From an uncultured Bacteroidales bacterium (GTDB lineage: Bacteria > Bacteroidota > Bacteroidia > Bacteroidales > F082): DNA of 64,000 bases. Each line of letters opens with the position of its first letter. Position 1 is the stretch's first letter. A program made the position numbers and the translations under genes. Location: the NCBI GenBank assembly GCA_946185535.1, contig CAMHJX010000015.1, positions 1-64,000 of the forward strand. The letters are read 5' to 3'. Shown here in pieces: positions 17,607-26,633 of the stretch. Under the pieces are notes generated by a model that was given only the letters and a program-made list of their open reading frames with translations, was not told the DNA's origin and did no database searches.

Positions 17607-18368
17607 ATGAAAATCGTCAGCTACAATGTGAACGGCATCCGCGCAGCCATCAACAAAGGCCTGCTGCAATGGATCAACGACTACCAACCCGATGTGCTCT
17701 GCTTCCAAGAGCTGAAAGCCACACCCGACCAGATTCCCTTGATGGACTTTGAGATGATGGGCTACCACCATTATTGGTTTCCTGCGCAGAAGAAAGGCTA
17801 CAGCGGCGTGGGCATCATCACAAAACAGGAGCCCGACAATGTGGTCTACGGCATGAACGAGCCTTTATACGACAACGAAGGCCGCTTTCTCCGTGCCGAC
17901 TTCGGCGACCTCTCGGTGGTAAGTGTCTACCATCCCTCGGGCACCACAGGCGACGAGCGCCAAGCCTTCAAGATGGTGTGGCTCGACTTTTTCCGCAACT
18001 ATGTCAATGAGCTGAGGAAAAAACGCCCGCAACTGGTGCTTTCGGGCGACTACAACATCTGCCATGAAGACATCGACATCAACAACCCGAGGAAACACGA
18101 CACCTCGTCAGGCTTCCTGCCCGAGGAACGCCAGTGGATGACCGACTTCCTCAGCGATGGCTACATCGACAGTTTCCGACAGTTGGTGAAGGAACCCAAC
18201 CAATACAGTTGGTGGAGTTTCCGTGCCGGTGCCCGAGCCAAAAACCTCGGCTGGCGCATCGACTACCACATGGTAACAGAGAACTTGAAAGACCACATCG
18301 CCCAAGTAGGTATCCTGCCCGAGGTGATGCACTCCGACCATTGCCCTATCGTATTGGAGCTGAAATAA
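17607..18368 (+). CDS. xth: Exodeoxyribonuclease III / AP endonuclease
   Basis: The 253-residue enzyme cuts DNA 5' of abasic sites and digests 3' ends in base excision repair. Family motifs are complete: NVNGIRAA near the N-terminus, LCFQELKA with the metal-binding Glu, SGDYNICHEDIDINNP with the catalytic Asp and Asn, DYHMVTENL, and HSDHCPI with the catalytic His at the C-terminus. Length is normal. tRNA-Arg follows 55 bp downstream but has its own promoter motif. Confidence 0.95.
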   Translation: MKIVSYNVNGIRAAINKGLLQWINDYQPDVLCFQELKATPDQIPLMDFEMMGYHHYWFPAQKKGYSGVGIITKQEPDNVVYGMNEPLYDNEGRFLRADFGDLSVVSVYHPSGTTGDERQAFKMVWLDFFRNYVNELRKKRPQLVLSGDYNICHEDIDINNPRKHDTSSGFLPEERQWMTDFLSDGYIDSFRQLVKEPNQYSWWSFRAGARAKNLGWRIDYHMVTENLKDHIAQVGILPEVMHSDHCPIVLELK

Positions 18369-18396
18369 AGTTTTCTTCTATTTCGGAAAAAATGTG

Positions 18397-18404
18397 TACC
18401 TTTG
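18397..18404 (+). promoter_or_regulatory. -7 promoter box for tRNA-Arg (TACCTTTG)
   Basis: TACCTTTG matches TAnnTTTG and lies 19 bp before the tRNA. A TTTC at 18372-18375, 21 bp upstream of it, could be a weak -33 element. Confidence 0.6.
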
Positions 18405-18423
18405 CAGCGGATTTAAATCCAAG

Positions 18424-18495
18424 GGCCTAATAGTTCAAGGGATAGAACGGAAGTTTCCTAAACTTTAAATCTAGGTTCGAGTCCTAGTTGGGCTA
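18424..18495 (+). tRNA. tRNA-Arg, anticodon CCU
   Basis: The 72-base gene folds as a full cloverleaf. The acceptor GGCCTAA pairs with TTGGGCT (two G-U pairs), the D stem is GTTC/GAAC, the anticodon stem is GAAGT/ACTTT with loop TTCCTAA, and the T arm is CTAGG TTCGAGT CCTAG. The anticodon CCT reads AGG (arginine). The discriminator is A and CCA is not encoded. No integrase gene or attachment repeat lies beside it. Confidence 0.93.
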
Positions 18496-18594
18496 CAAAA
18501 TTTCAAATAGCAAATAATTGGTTTTCAATTGTTTGCTATTTCTTTTTATTTCCTTTTGATGCAATAATACGCACAAATCAGCGTTATCATCCCA

Positions 18595-18602
18595 TAAATT
18601 TG
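18595..18602 (+). promoter_or_regulatory. -7 promoter box for porZ (TAAATTTG)
   Basis: TAAATTTG matches TAnnTTTG and lies 25 bp upstream of the porZ ATG. A correctly spaced -33 TTTG was not found. Confidence 0.5.
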
Positions 18603-18627
18603 TATTTTTACCGCCAAATTCATCACT

Positions 18628-20949
18628 ATGAACAGATTCAGAATTACCCTCCTCATAGCCGCATGGCTCGTTTCTACTTTAGCCATCGCCCAAGACGGCG
18701 TTTCCATCGGCAACTGGCGCACTCACCTGCCCTATCAGAAAGTGATTGGTGTTGAACCCGTTGGCAACAAAATCTATGCTGCCACTCAATATGAGTTGTT
18801 TTACTACGACACAGAGGACAACTCCATCAATATCCTCAACAAAATCAATGGCTTGTCGGACATCGGTATCAGCACAATAGGCTACAACGAGAACCAACGC
18901 AAACTCTTCGTCGCCTATACGAACGCCAATGTCGACCTCATCGACCACGATGGCAACATCCACAACATGAGCGACATCAAGGATAAGAACATCGTGGGCA
19001 ACAAAAGCATCAACCATGTCTGCTTTGATGGTGACTTGGCTTATGTGGCTTGCGGATTCGGCATCGTTGTCTTCGACCTGAAAAAAGAAGAGGTAAAAGA
19101 TACTTATTATATTGGTAACCAAGGTGATATGGTAAATGTCACCGATATAGCTCTTTATAATGGCCGCATCTATGCTTGCACCGACAATGGCGTTTATTAT
19201 GCCGCTCAAGATGCACAAAACTTAGCCAATTATGCCGCCTGGCATTTCGACACCAGCCTCATCCATCCGCATCTGGCCTACAAAGAAATGGAAGTCTTCG
19301 CGGGCAAACTATTACTCAACCATAATGGCGAGCACAATGGCGATACCCTCTTTGTGTTCGACGGCAGCCATTGGGGCTATTTCGACAGAGAAAACATCAC
19401 TGAGAAGCAACAGCTTCGTGCTTACGGCGACCGCCTCCTCATTGTCAACCGATACAATATTTCGGAGCACGACAGAAACTTCCAACAAGTACATTCCATT
19501 TACAATCCTGGTGGAGCGATTGAGCCTCTCGCCGTGGCTATCGACAACAGCGGCAACTACTGGATTGGCGACACAAGACGAGGCCTCGTCAAGACTTCTG
19601 ATGGCTGGAACAACATGGATGTGAAGCCCAATGGCACGGCCTCGAAAAATGTCTTCGAGCTCAAGGCCTACGACAATCAAGTGTGGATTGCCACAGGAGG
19701 ACACGCCTCCAACTGGGGCAAGCGGTACATGCGTGACGGCGTGGCCCGCTTCGACGGCTCCTGGACCATCCTTAACAATTCCACTTTACCCGACTTCAAC
19801 GAATACACCGACTTCGTTTGCACTGCCACCAATCCCAAAGACCCCTCAGTCACTTATGTGGGCACATGGGGCAGTGGCTTACTGAAATTCAAGGATGATG
19901 AATTGGTGGAGGTCTACAACGAAGAAAATAGCTCACTGCACCACTGGGTCAGTGACCCGAGCCTCATCAACATCAGTGGCTTGGCCTTCGACAGCAAAGG
20001 CAACCTGTGGGTAGCCAACACGGGAGCACCCAACCTCCTCTCTGCAATGGAGCCCGATGGCACTTGGCACTCCTTCAATCTTGGCGGTAGCATTAGCGCC
20101 ATCGACATTGGCACATTGCTCATCGACCATAACGACTACAAATGGATTACGCGCCGTAATGGCGAAGTCATTGTCTTCAACGACAATGGCACCCTCAGTA
20201 ATCCCACTGACGACCAGACGGTCAACCTCAACACGGCTACAGGCAACGGCAAGCTCCTTGGCTCTGTCAGTTGCCTCACTGTAGACAATAAGGGCGCCGT
20301 TTGGGCTGGCACCGACAAAGGCCCTTGCCTGTTCTCCGACACAAAGAAAATCTTCAGCGGAGACAACTTCGACGCTACACAAGTACGCGTGCCTCGCAAC
20401 GACGGCACTGACCAATTTGATTACTTGTTTGCCGAATCCAACGTGCTTTCGATGGCAGCTATGGAAGGTTCCGATCAGATTTGGTTTGGTCTTGAATCGG
20501 GTGTCTATCTCATGTCGTTTGACGGCAAGCCCAAAGAAATCCACTACTTCAACACCAGCAACAGCCCCTTGCTTGACAATGCCGTCACCACCATGGCCAT
20601 CGACAAGAGTGGTGAGGTGTTCTTCGGCACGGGTAGCGGTGTTATCTCCTATCGCGGCGAATATGCCACGCCTGAGCCTGAAATCAGCGAAGTGATTGCC
20701 TATCCTAACCCTGTTAGACCTGGCTATAATGGATTTGTTGGCATCAAGGGTTTGGTTTCCAATTCGTTGGTCAGAATCACCACCGTCGATGGTGCCTTTG
20801 TCACCCAGTTGATTTCGGAAGGCGGTCAGGCTGTTTGGGACTGCACCAACATCAACGGTGAAAAAGTCGATCCTGGCGTTTATTTCATCTTCGTCAGCAC
20901 CAAGCAAGGCACCGACAAGTTTGCCACCAAGATTTTGATCATGAACTGA
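18628..20949 (+). CDS. porZ: Type IX secretion system protein PorZ
   Basis: PorZ is part of the T9SS attachment complex that joins cargo to A-LPS at the cell surface. The 773-residue product has a signal peptide (ending about TLAIAQD) and opens with GNWRTHLPYQKV, typical of the family. Two beta-propeller regions of the two-component-regulator-propeller type follow. A sorting domain closes it (VIAYPNPVRPGYNGFVGI to the end, with DPGVYFIFV). Its presence means that the T9SS cargo proteins at 3644 and 6917 have a plausible attachment route. The stop overlaps the recO start by one base. Confidence 0.9.
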   Translation: MNRFRITLLIAAWLVSTLAIAQDGVSIGNWRTHLPYQKVIGVEPVGNKIYAATQYELFYYDTEDNSINILNKINGLSDIGISTIGYNENQRKLFVAYTNANVDLIDHDGNIHNMSDIKDKNIVGNKSINHVCFDGDLAYVACGFGIVVFDLKKEEVKDTYYIGNQGDMVNVTDIALYNGRIYACTDNGVYYAAQDAQNLANYAAWHFDTSLIHPHLAYKEMEVFAGKLLLNHNGEHNGDTLFVFDGSHWGYFDRENITEKQQLRAYGDRLLIVNRYNISEHDRNFQQVHSIYNPGGAIEPLAVAIDNSGNYWIGDTRRGLVKTSDGWNNMDVKPNGTASKNVFELKAYDNQVWIATGGHASNWGKRYMRDGVARFDGSWTILNNSTLPDFNEYTDFVCTATNPKDPSVTYVGTWGSGLLKFKDDELVEVYNEENSSLHHWVSDPSLINISGLAFDSKGNLWVANTGAPNLLSAMEPDGTWHSFNLGGSISAIDIGTLLIDHNDYKWITRRNGEVIVFNDNGTLSNPTDDQTVNLNTATGNGKLLGSVSCLTVDNKGAVWAGTDKGPCLFSDTKKIFSGDNFDATQVRVPRNDGTDQFDYLFAESNVLSMAAMEGSDQIWFGLESGVYLMSFDGKPKEIHYFNTSNSPLLDNAVTTMAIDKSGEVFFGTGSGVISYRGEYATPEPEISEVIAYPNPVRPGYNGFVGIKGLVSNSLVRITTVDGAFVTQLISEGGQAVWDCTNINGEKVDPGVYFIFVSTKQGTDKFATKILIMN

Positions 20950-21674
20950 TGGACGACACAATCCAAGGCATTGTCCTGCAATCCATCCGCTACGGCGACA
21001 CCAGCCTTATTGTAAAGGTATTTACCCGAAGTCTCGGACTACGCTCCTATATGGTGAAAGGAGCCTTCAATCGCAACTCGAAAAGTCGAGCGGCTTTATT
21101 TCAAAACCTACACCTTATTAATTATGTAGAAGCCAGCAGGCCCAACAAAGGCAGTTTGGGTTACCTGAAAGATGTACAGCTCTCCACCGTCTACCAAAGC
21201 ATCCCTTTCGTGATGAACAAGAGTGCCATCTTGATGTACATCAGTGAATTGCTTTCAAAGACCATCATTGAACAAGAACAGAATGAGGTCATGTTTGACT
21301 TCATCGTTCGCTCCCTGCTTTGGCTCGACTTAGTGGAACAAGACTATGCCAACTTCCCCTTGTTCTTCACCTTGGAGCTGACCCGACATCTGGGATTCTA
21401 TCCTAAAGCCAACCACGAAACAGGCTATTGCTTCGATATGATGGAAGGCTCGTTTGCCCATGACCTACCAGTACACCCTTATTACTTCGACAATGAAAAC
21501 GCACAACTGTTGGCGCAAATGCTTAATGTTAGCATTGACGAGGCTTGTCGCATGCCTTTGCGTGTGAGCCAACGCCGAGAGTTGCTTGACGGACTCATCA
21601 TGTTCATGCGGCTTCATGCCCCCGTGATGAACGACTTCCATTCGCATGAAGTACTGAAGACCGTGTTGGAATAA
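20949..21674 (+). CDS. recO: DNA repair protein RecO
   Basis: RecO works with RecR to load RecA onto SSB-coated single-stranded DNA in gap repair. The 241-residue product has the N-terminal OB-fold block typical of the family (IVLQSIRYGDTSLIVKVFT), a helical middle, and a C-terminal region around residues 155-180 (GYCFDMMEGSFA). The start is the ATG overlapping the porZ stop, implying coupling to porZ. Confidence 0.92.
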   Translation: MDDTIQGIVLQSIRYGDTSLIVKVFTRSLGLRSYMVKGAFNRNSKSRAALFQNLHLINYVEASRPNKGSLGYLKDVQLSTVYQSIPFVMNKSAILMYISELLSKTIIEQEQNEVMFDFIVRSLLWLDLVEQDYANFPLFFTLELTRHLGFYPKANHETGYCFDMMEGSFAHDLPVHPYYFDNENAQLLAQMLNVSIDEACRMPLRVSQRRELLDGLIMFMRLHAPVMNDFHSHEVLKTVLE

Positions 21675-21691
21675 ATAAGCTATTGTAACGT

Positions 21692-21788
21692 ATTACGTCA
21701 TTGCAAGGCCTCATTCCGTAAAAACGGAAGAAGCAATCCAGAATTGCTTCCTGGATTGCTTCGTCGTGCCTCCTCGCAATGACGTAAT
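21692..21788. repeat. 97-bp dispersed palindrome with ATTACGTCATTGC ends
   Basis: Terminal arms ATTACGTCATTGC (21692-21704) and GCAATGACGTAAT (21776-21788) are perfect inverses. Inside, GAAGCAATCCAG faces CTGGATTGCTTC. The motif GGATTGCTTCGTCGTGCCTCCTCGCAATGACG is a repeat type I recognise from many bacterial genomes, given here only in part. It lies between the convergent recO and coiled-coil genes and could end both transcripts. Confidence 0.8.
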
Positions 21789-21796
21789 AGCAGAAG

Positions 21797-22711
21797 TTAC
21801 TTCAAATCAACGGTGGTTTGGCCTATCAGCTTGCCACCTTGCTCGTACACGTCAATGAAATAAGTGCCGGGCATCAGCTCGTAAGCATCAGGCTTCACAT
21901 AATAGGCACGCACTGCGGTTTCGGTGCCGTCATAGTTGACCCTCACCTTCTCAGTGAACTGCAAGGTCTCGCCATTCGACTTGAACGAATACTCATCGCC
22001 TGTGCCCTTACTGATGATGGCACGCTTGGGATCGGCAATGCGCACATAGAATAGCTTTGTACCCGGTTCGATGAGCTCGTTGGCCGCCACATTGAAGTCA
22101 ATTCTGATGCGTTCGGCACGGCTGGCCCGATCGGTGTCCGATTCCTTACCACTGCCTTTGAAGCGCACGGCTTTGGCTTTGTAGTTGGAGATCCTCATCG
22201 TAGCTGCTTGGTTCACCTTGTTGGTCAGCTCTTCCTTCTGACGGGTCAGAGTAGTGTTCTGACGACGCTCGGCTTGGAACTCTTCTCGGATACGTTCGTT
22301 CTCAGCCACCAGTTCACGATTGACGGTGTAGAGCGAGTCCATCTGGCGCACATAACGCTGCGAAATGTCTTGCAAGGCAGCCACTTTCTTCTTGATACGG
22401 TTGTAATCCCATTGTGAATCAAGAAGTTTCTTGATTTCAACAGCATCGGCTTGGATGATACTGTCCTTTTCGGCTAGTTCAAGGCTTAACTCACCATAGC
22501 TTTCTTTCAGCTCGTTATGCACTTTCATCAAGCTATCCACTTCGGCCTGAAAATCGAGACGTTGCATCTCCTTTTCGGCTTCGAGGGCTTCCTTATCGGT
22601 TTTCAGTGACGAATTACGCACCAATAGGAAAACCAAGGCAATAACCAGCAAGCCAAGGATGGCATAAAGCCATATTGGCTGATTTGATCTTTTCTTATTC
22701 TCTGAATCCAT
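21797..22711 (-). CDS. Membrane-anchored coiled-coil protein, function unknown
   Basis: The 304-residue product has a short cytosolic N-terminus and one membrane helix at about 13-31 (WLYAILGLLVIALVFLLV). A long Glu/Lys/Gln-rich coiled coil spans about 33-185, and a C-terminal beta-rich domain from about 195 includes KAVRFKGSGKESDTDRAS. I do not recognise a named family. It lies 65 bp after the upxY-like gene on the same strand and may belong to the same transcription unit as the polysaccharide export genes. Homologues of this layout are common in Bacteroidetes without known function. Confidence 0.65.
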   Translation of the reverse strand: MDSENKKRSNQPIWLYAILGLLVIALVFLLVRNSSLKTDKEALEAEKEMQRLDFQAEVDSLMKVHNELKESYGELSLELAEKDSIIQADAVEIKKLLDSQWDYNRIKKKVAALQDISQRYVRQMDSLYTVNRELVAENERIREEFQAERRQNTTLTRQKEELTNKVNQAATMRISNYKAKAVRFKGSGKESDTDRASRAERIRIDFNVAANELIEPGTKLFYVRIADPKRAIISKGTGDEYSFKSNGETLQFTEKVRVNYDGTETAVRAYYVKPDAYELMPGTYFIDVYEQGGKLIGQTTVDLK

Positions 22712-22776
22712 GACTTATTTGTTTTGTTTCTATTCGTGTTTTATGCTGCATAAATAACAATATCCTCAAACGTACC

Positions 22777-23322
22777 CTATTTTTTCACATCTTCACACGG
22801 TTCCACTTTCGCCCTTGGGATATGAACCGGAATACATTGCCCGACCACATCGATGTAGACAATCAGATGGCGTTTGTTGTAGATGGTTTCAAGCTTGCCC
22901 GTGAGACCTTTCATGGGACCATTGATAATCCTCACCTTCTGCCCCACTTTCAATTCCTCATGATTCATCATCTTATACTCCTCGCCCTTCTCGAAATCAC
23001 TGACGAACTTCTTGATGGCAAGAATCTGATTCTCAGGAACGGCAACGGCCTTTCTCTCAAAGGTGACAAATTTGATTACGCCATACACATTCAAAATAGG
23101 GATGTACTCCCTTTCGTTGGAATACACGAACACATACGACTTAAACAAAGGCTCCTCCACTTTCTTTTTGCGGTCACTCCATTGCTTAATCTGGGTAACC
23201 AACGGCAAATATGCCTTGTAGCCACCCTCCTCAAGCTGCGACAGCACCTTTTTTTCCATACGCGACCTCACATAAAGGGCGTGCCAGAACCTCTCATCAA
23301 GATCGTCTACCGTGTTACTCAT
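22777..23322 (-). CDS. UpxY-type NusG-like transcription antiterminator
   Basis: The 181-residue protein has an N-terminal NGN domain (WHALYVRSRMEKKVLSQL, then FKSYVFVY) and a C-terminal KOW domain (VGQKVRIINGPMKGLTGKL). This is the arrangement of UpxY-family NusG paralogues, which in Bacteroides let RNA polymerase read through long capsule operons. It starts directly after the wzc stop with no gap, so it belongs to the export operon and not to the general transcription machinery. Housekeeping NusG normally sits beside secE and rpl genes, which are absent here. Its likely target is the long polysaccharide operon at 32-64 kb; that is inference. Confidence 0.85.
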   Translation of the reverse strand: MSNTVDDLDERFWHALYVRSRMEKKVLSQLEEGGYKAYLPLVTQIKQWSDRKKKVEEPLFKSYVFVYSNEREYIPILNVYGVIKFVTFERKAVAVPENQILAIKKFVSDFEKGEEYKMMNHEELKVGQKVRIINGPMKGLTGKLETIYNKRHLIVYIDVVGQCIPVHIPRAKVEPCEDVKK

Positions 23323-25812
23323 TTATGCCTTATCTTCTTTTCCCTTACGATGACTGTGTTTTTTCTTATCATCGCCTTCGCTCTCGCCGTAATAGCCACT
23401 CGTATCTCCGTAGCCATAACCATAACCGTAACCATAACCGTAACCATAACCATATTTCTTACCTCCATAGCCATAGCCCTTTTCTGCTTTGACACCATTG
23501 ATGACGATGGAGAAATGCATATCGCGGTCTTCAAGGTCTTTGATGAGACCACCAAACGCATTCTTGTTGGTCACACCCTGACGAACAATGAAGAGGTTGG
23601 CATCAGTATGGCGCATGAGCAGCAAGGAATCGGTAACAAGGGCAATAGGCGGAGTGTCGATAATGATGTAATCGTAACGCTTTTTCAGTTCGGCGAACAA
23701 CTCGTCACACTTCTCCGAGGCAATTAACTCGGCAGGGTTGGGCGGAATGGGACCACTCGGAATGATATCGAGGTTTGGGATTTTTCCTGAACTTTGAATG
23801 ATGTTATCCAAACTCTCCTTATTGCCCAAGAAACTGCTCAAACCCGTGCTATTGGATAAGGCAAACTCTTGGAAAAGTCTTGGTTTGCGCAAGTCGAATC
23901 CCAACAACACGGTTTTCTTGCCATATAAGGCATAGATAGAGGCGATATTGATACTATTGAACGTCTTTCCAATGCTCTGCGTATCACCTGTAACCAATAC
24001 CGTGCAAGGTAATTTGCTCTGTGTGATGAATTCGATATTGGTACGGATAGAGCGGAAGGATTCTGCAATGGGCGACTTGGGGTTGTTGACCACCAAGAGC
24101 GGATCTTTGGTATTGCTTTGAGCCACCATACCAACGATAGGGAAGTTCGTCAGTTTTTCCACATCCTTGCGGTCTGTGATGGTCACATTGAAGAAATTCT
24201 TCAAGAAGAGGTACAAGGCGGGAATCAACAGACCTATGATGATGGCTACGAGGTAGTTCATCATCGTACGAGGAGCAATGATGCGAGTTCTCTCCAGACG
24301 AGCCTCGTCAAGAATCTCATTGTCAGGAGTATTGGATGCTTTCAAGATTTGGGCTTCAGCACGACGGCGCATCAGGTACTTATAGGTTTCGTCCGTGAAG
24401 TCGAAATTACGCTGAATATTGATGAGCTGTTGTTGCTTACCAGGCAACTGGCGCGATTTCACTTCCAATGAACCAATACGGCGTTCTACCTCGTTGAGAC
24501 TCATCTGGGCATTGTTCACAAGGTTATTGACATTCTCAAGCAATGCCCTCTTTGTGGTGACAATCTGTTCGTTGAGTTTCACAATTTGCGGGTGCTGCTC
24601 GGTTTGGGTAAGCAACTGGGTAGCCTTTGATTGCGACAGCGTGACAAGGTCACGAGCCAACTGATTGAGTAAAGGATCGTTGATACCCATCGTGCTAGGA
24701 GCGGCAAGATTCTCAGGGTCGTCAATTTGCACCTTGATATAATCCTGCAATCGCTGGTAGATTTTCAAATTAACAGTTTTTTCAGCTCTTTCCCTCTCCA
24801 AAGCCTGAAGGTTATTATATACCTGATTGGTCTGTAAGTCAAGGTTCATGAGGTCGTTTTCTTGGCGGAAATCCTTCAAATCGGATTCAGCTTGACTCAA
24901 CGACTCCTGAATGCCACTCAGTTCGTTATCGATGAACGCAATCGTGTTTTCCGAGACTAAGTTTTTCTTCTCCAATCCACGATTAACATATTCGTTCATC
25001 AGCAAGTTGACAAAATCCACGATTTTCTGCTTGTTGGTACCCTGCATACTCACTGCTGCCACTGAAGCTTGTTTGGTGAGAGGACCTACCGAAAAACCAC
25101 TCATTTGTGATACTAGCGATGAATAACTGTTGAGCCAGAAAAACATCTTGTGTTCTCCACTAGCATCTTGTTTAAACTCTTCCGATCTGGTAATGCGAAT
25201 ACGATTGTAGCCATTGTCAATCCAGGCACCTTGTTTGTATTCTCCACTAATATCAATCTTGGCGAATGGGTCGCGTTCTGTTTCTTGACAAAGAATGTAA
25301 TCATATTTGCTAAGACCTTCACCTATGGCATGTAGACTGATGCCATCATTGTCCAAGAAAGTTATCTCGTATTTCAATCCCACTGCCTGTGGAACGCTAC
25401 TTTCAAATTCGACATGGAATGGCGCGTTTTTGTACAACTCACGGCCTGCAATATGACCCTTATCAAAATAAGTCACTTCTATACCCATTTTCTTCACCAC
25501 ACGTTCGGTAAGTGAATACGATTTCAATATGGCAATCTCATTGTCCAAATTCTGTCCAATACCGAAATTTCTAGTGGTCATAATAGACGTAGGGTCAATA
25601 TCACTATTTCGCTCTTTGATTAGCACAGTACCCGAAGTCTGATAAACTTTAGGCGTGTAGCGATTGTATGCGAAGCAAATGGCCAAAGCCACCACGATAA
25701 AGATGAGGAACAAATACCAATGACTCAATGCAACAAAAAACAATTGTTTTATGTCGATATTTTGGTCATCTTTATTCGGTTGAGAATTGTATGCTTGTTT
25801 CTTGTTTGCCAT
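23323..25812 (-). CDS. wzc: Wzc-type polysaccharide copolymerase and tyrosine autokinase
   Basis: The 829-residue inner membrane protein controls chain length and export. It has a first membrane helix at about 28-48, a Wzz-type periplasmic domain with long coiled coils, and a second helix at about 510-530. The cytosolic BY-kinase has a P-loop reading TQSIGKT near 610, Walker A' LLGFDLRKP and Walker B YIIIDTPP near 715. The C-terminus is a tyrosine cluster of alternating Gly-Tyr from about 785 to 810, the expected autophosphorylation tail. The P-loop lacks the usual PGEGK(S/T) sequence. It follows wza by 22 bp. Confidence 0.93.
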   Translation of the reverse strand: MANKKQAYNSQPNKDDQNIDIKQLFFVALSHWYLFLIFIVVALAICFAYNRYTPKVYQTSGTVLIKERNSDIDPTSIMTTRNFGIGQNLDNEIAILKSYSLTERVVKKMGIEVTYFDKGHIAGRELYKNAPFHVEFESSVPQAVGLKYEITFLDNDGISLHAIGEGLSKYDYILCQETERDPFAKIDISGEYKQGAWIDNGYNRIRITRSEEFKQDASGEHKMFFWLNSYSSLVSQMSGFSVGPLTKQASVAAVSMQGTNKQKIVDFVNLLMNEYVNRGLEKKNLVSENTIAFIDNELSGIQESLSQAESDLKDFRQENDLMNLDLQTNQVYNNLQALERERAEKTVNLKIYQRLQDYIKVQIDDPENLAAPSTMGINDPLLNQLARDLVTLSQSKATQLLTQTEQHPQIVKLNEQIVTTKRALLENVNNLVNNAQMSLNEVERRIGSLEVKSRQLPGKQQQLINIQRNFDFTDETYKYLMRRRAEAQILKASNTPDNEILDEARLERTRIIAPRTMMNYLVAIIIGLLIPALYLFLKNFFNVTITDRKDVEKLTNFPIVGMVAQSNTKDPLLVVNNPKSPIAESFRSIRTNIEFITQSKLPCTVLVTGDTQSIGKTFNSINIASIYALYGKKTVLLGFDLRKPRLFQEFALSNSTGLSSFLGNKESLDNIIQSSGKIPNLDIIPSGPIPPNPAELIASEKCDELFAELKKRYDYIIIDTPPIALVTDSLLLMRHTDANLFIVRQGVTNKNAFGGLIKDLEDRDMHFSIVINGVKAEKGYGYGGKKYGYGYGYGYGYGYGYGDTSGYYGESEGDDKKKHSHRKGKEDKA
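23414..23455 (-). repeat. 6-bp tandem repeats encoding the Wzc tyrosine tail
   Basis: Seven consecutive units of CCATAA or CCGTAA (plus strand, last unit imperfect) encode alternating Gly-Tyr on the minus strand. Gain or loss of a unit keeps the frame and changes the number of tail tyrosines. Confidence 0.85.
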
Positions 25813-25834
25813 AGTTTTGTAAATAGTTAAATTG

Positions 25835-26620
25835 TTATTTGATAATACTATACAGCGTAACGCCCAAAGTGATAATAGAAAAGACCGTGGAATACGGGAA
25901 AGTGGTGAACCCCCATTGCTTAATCCTCAGCGGTTCCACATAAACGATGTCGTTAGGTTTCAGATAATAATATGGTGATGAAAGAATATCAGCCTGACCC
26001 ATATCGACAGTAACAATCTCAGAACCATTATCCGTTTGTCGGATGATTTTCACTTCGCTTTTTTTTGCAAAATTGGTCATATTACCCGCCAAAGACATGG
26101 CTTCAAAGAGGTTGATCTGCGACTGGTAGACCTTATACATACCCGGTTTGCTTACCTCGCCTAACAAAGTCAGATTGAAACTGGCCAATTTGACTACCAG
26201 CATGCTTCCATTGATATAAGTATTGATAGCGGTTTGCAACTTGTTTTTGGCTTCGTCAACCGTTAGGTTCTTCACCTCAACCTTACCTACCAAAGGCATT
26301 TCTACACAACCTTCTTTATCAATAGTAGTGGTTTGAAGATAGATATTGGCGTCAGAAGACAGGTAACCTCTAACGTCACCATTAATCGAAGCTGCACTAC
26401 GCTCGTCAATGGTGTTAACGACATGAATGTATAAATTGTCTCCAGGCTGAAGCTTGTAGTCAATGGCGCGATCATTGACATATTCTTTGGAAATGTTTTC
26501 AGCAGCCATTTCAGCGTTCTTCAAATAAAGCATCTTTTTCTGAGGTACGCACGAAGCAAAGACCACGGCAAGAAGTGCCGCAATCAGTCCAATTTTCAAT
26601 AATTTGTTCATATAATTCAT
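25835..26620 (-). CDS. wza: Wza-type outer membrane polysaccharide export lipoprotein
   Basis: The product (261 residues from the first ATG; an in-frame ATG at 26611 is an equally good start) has a lipoprotein signal with lipobox FASC. A polysaccharide export domain follows (DYKLQPGDNLYIHV at about 55-70), then an SLBB-type domain (LLGEVSKPGMYKV at about 150-165) and a C-terminal hydrophobic segment. It should form the outer membrane pore for the polymer. It sits between the gldH-like gene (13 bp upstream) and wzc. Confidence 0.9.
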   Translation of the reverse strand: MNYMNKLLKIGLIAALLAVVFASCVPQKKMLYLKNAEMAAENISKEYVNDRAIDYKLQPGDNLYIHVVNTIDERSAASINGDVRGYLSSDANIYLQTTTIDKEGCVEMPLVGKVEVKNLTVDEAKNKLQTAINTYINGSMLVVKLASFNLTLLGEVSKPGMYKVYQSQINLFEAMSLAGNMTNFAKKSEVKIIRQTDNGSEIVTVDMGQADILSSPYYYLKPNDIVYVEPLRIKQWGFTTFPYSTVFSIITLGVTLYSIIK

Positions 26621-26633
26621 GTTTATTTGTTTT

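Noticed and set aside
18424-18495. tRNA-Arg as an integration site of a mobile island
   Set aside because: No integrase, no repeated tRNA 3' end in the window, and the downstream genes (porZ, recO) are core.
19933-20961. 342-codon open frame on the minus strand opposite porZ
   Set aside because: Same reasoning: porZ is clear in the other strand and this frame shows no recognisable domain.
22777-23322. Housekeeping NusG
   Set aside because: It is fused in spacing to wzc and lacks secE/rplK neighbours; an UpxY-type paralogue fits better.
23414-23455. CRISPR-like short repeats
   Set aside because: The 6-bp units are contiguous without spacers and encode the Wzc Gly-Tyr tail; no cas genes are present.
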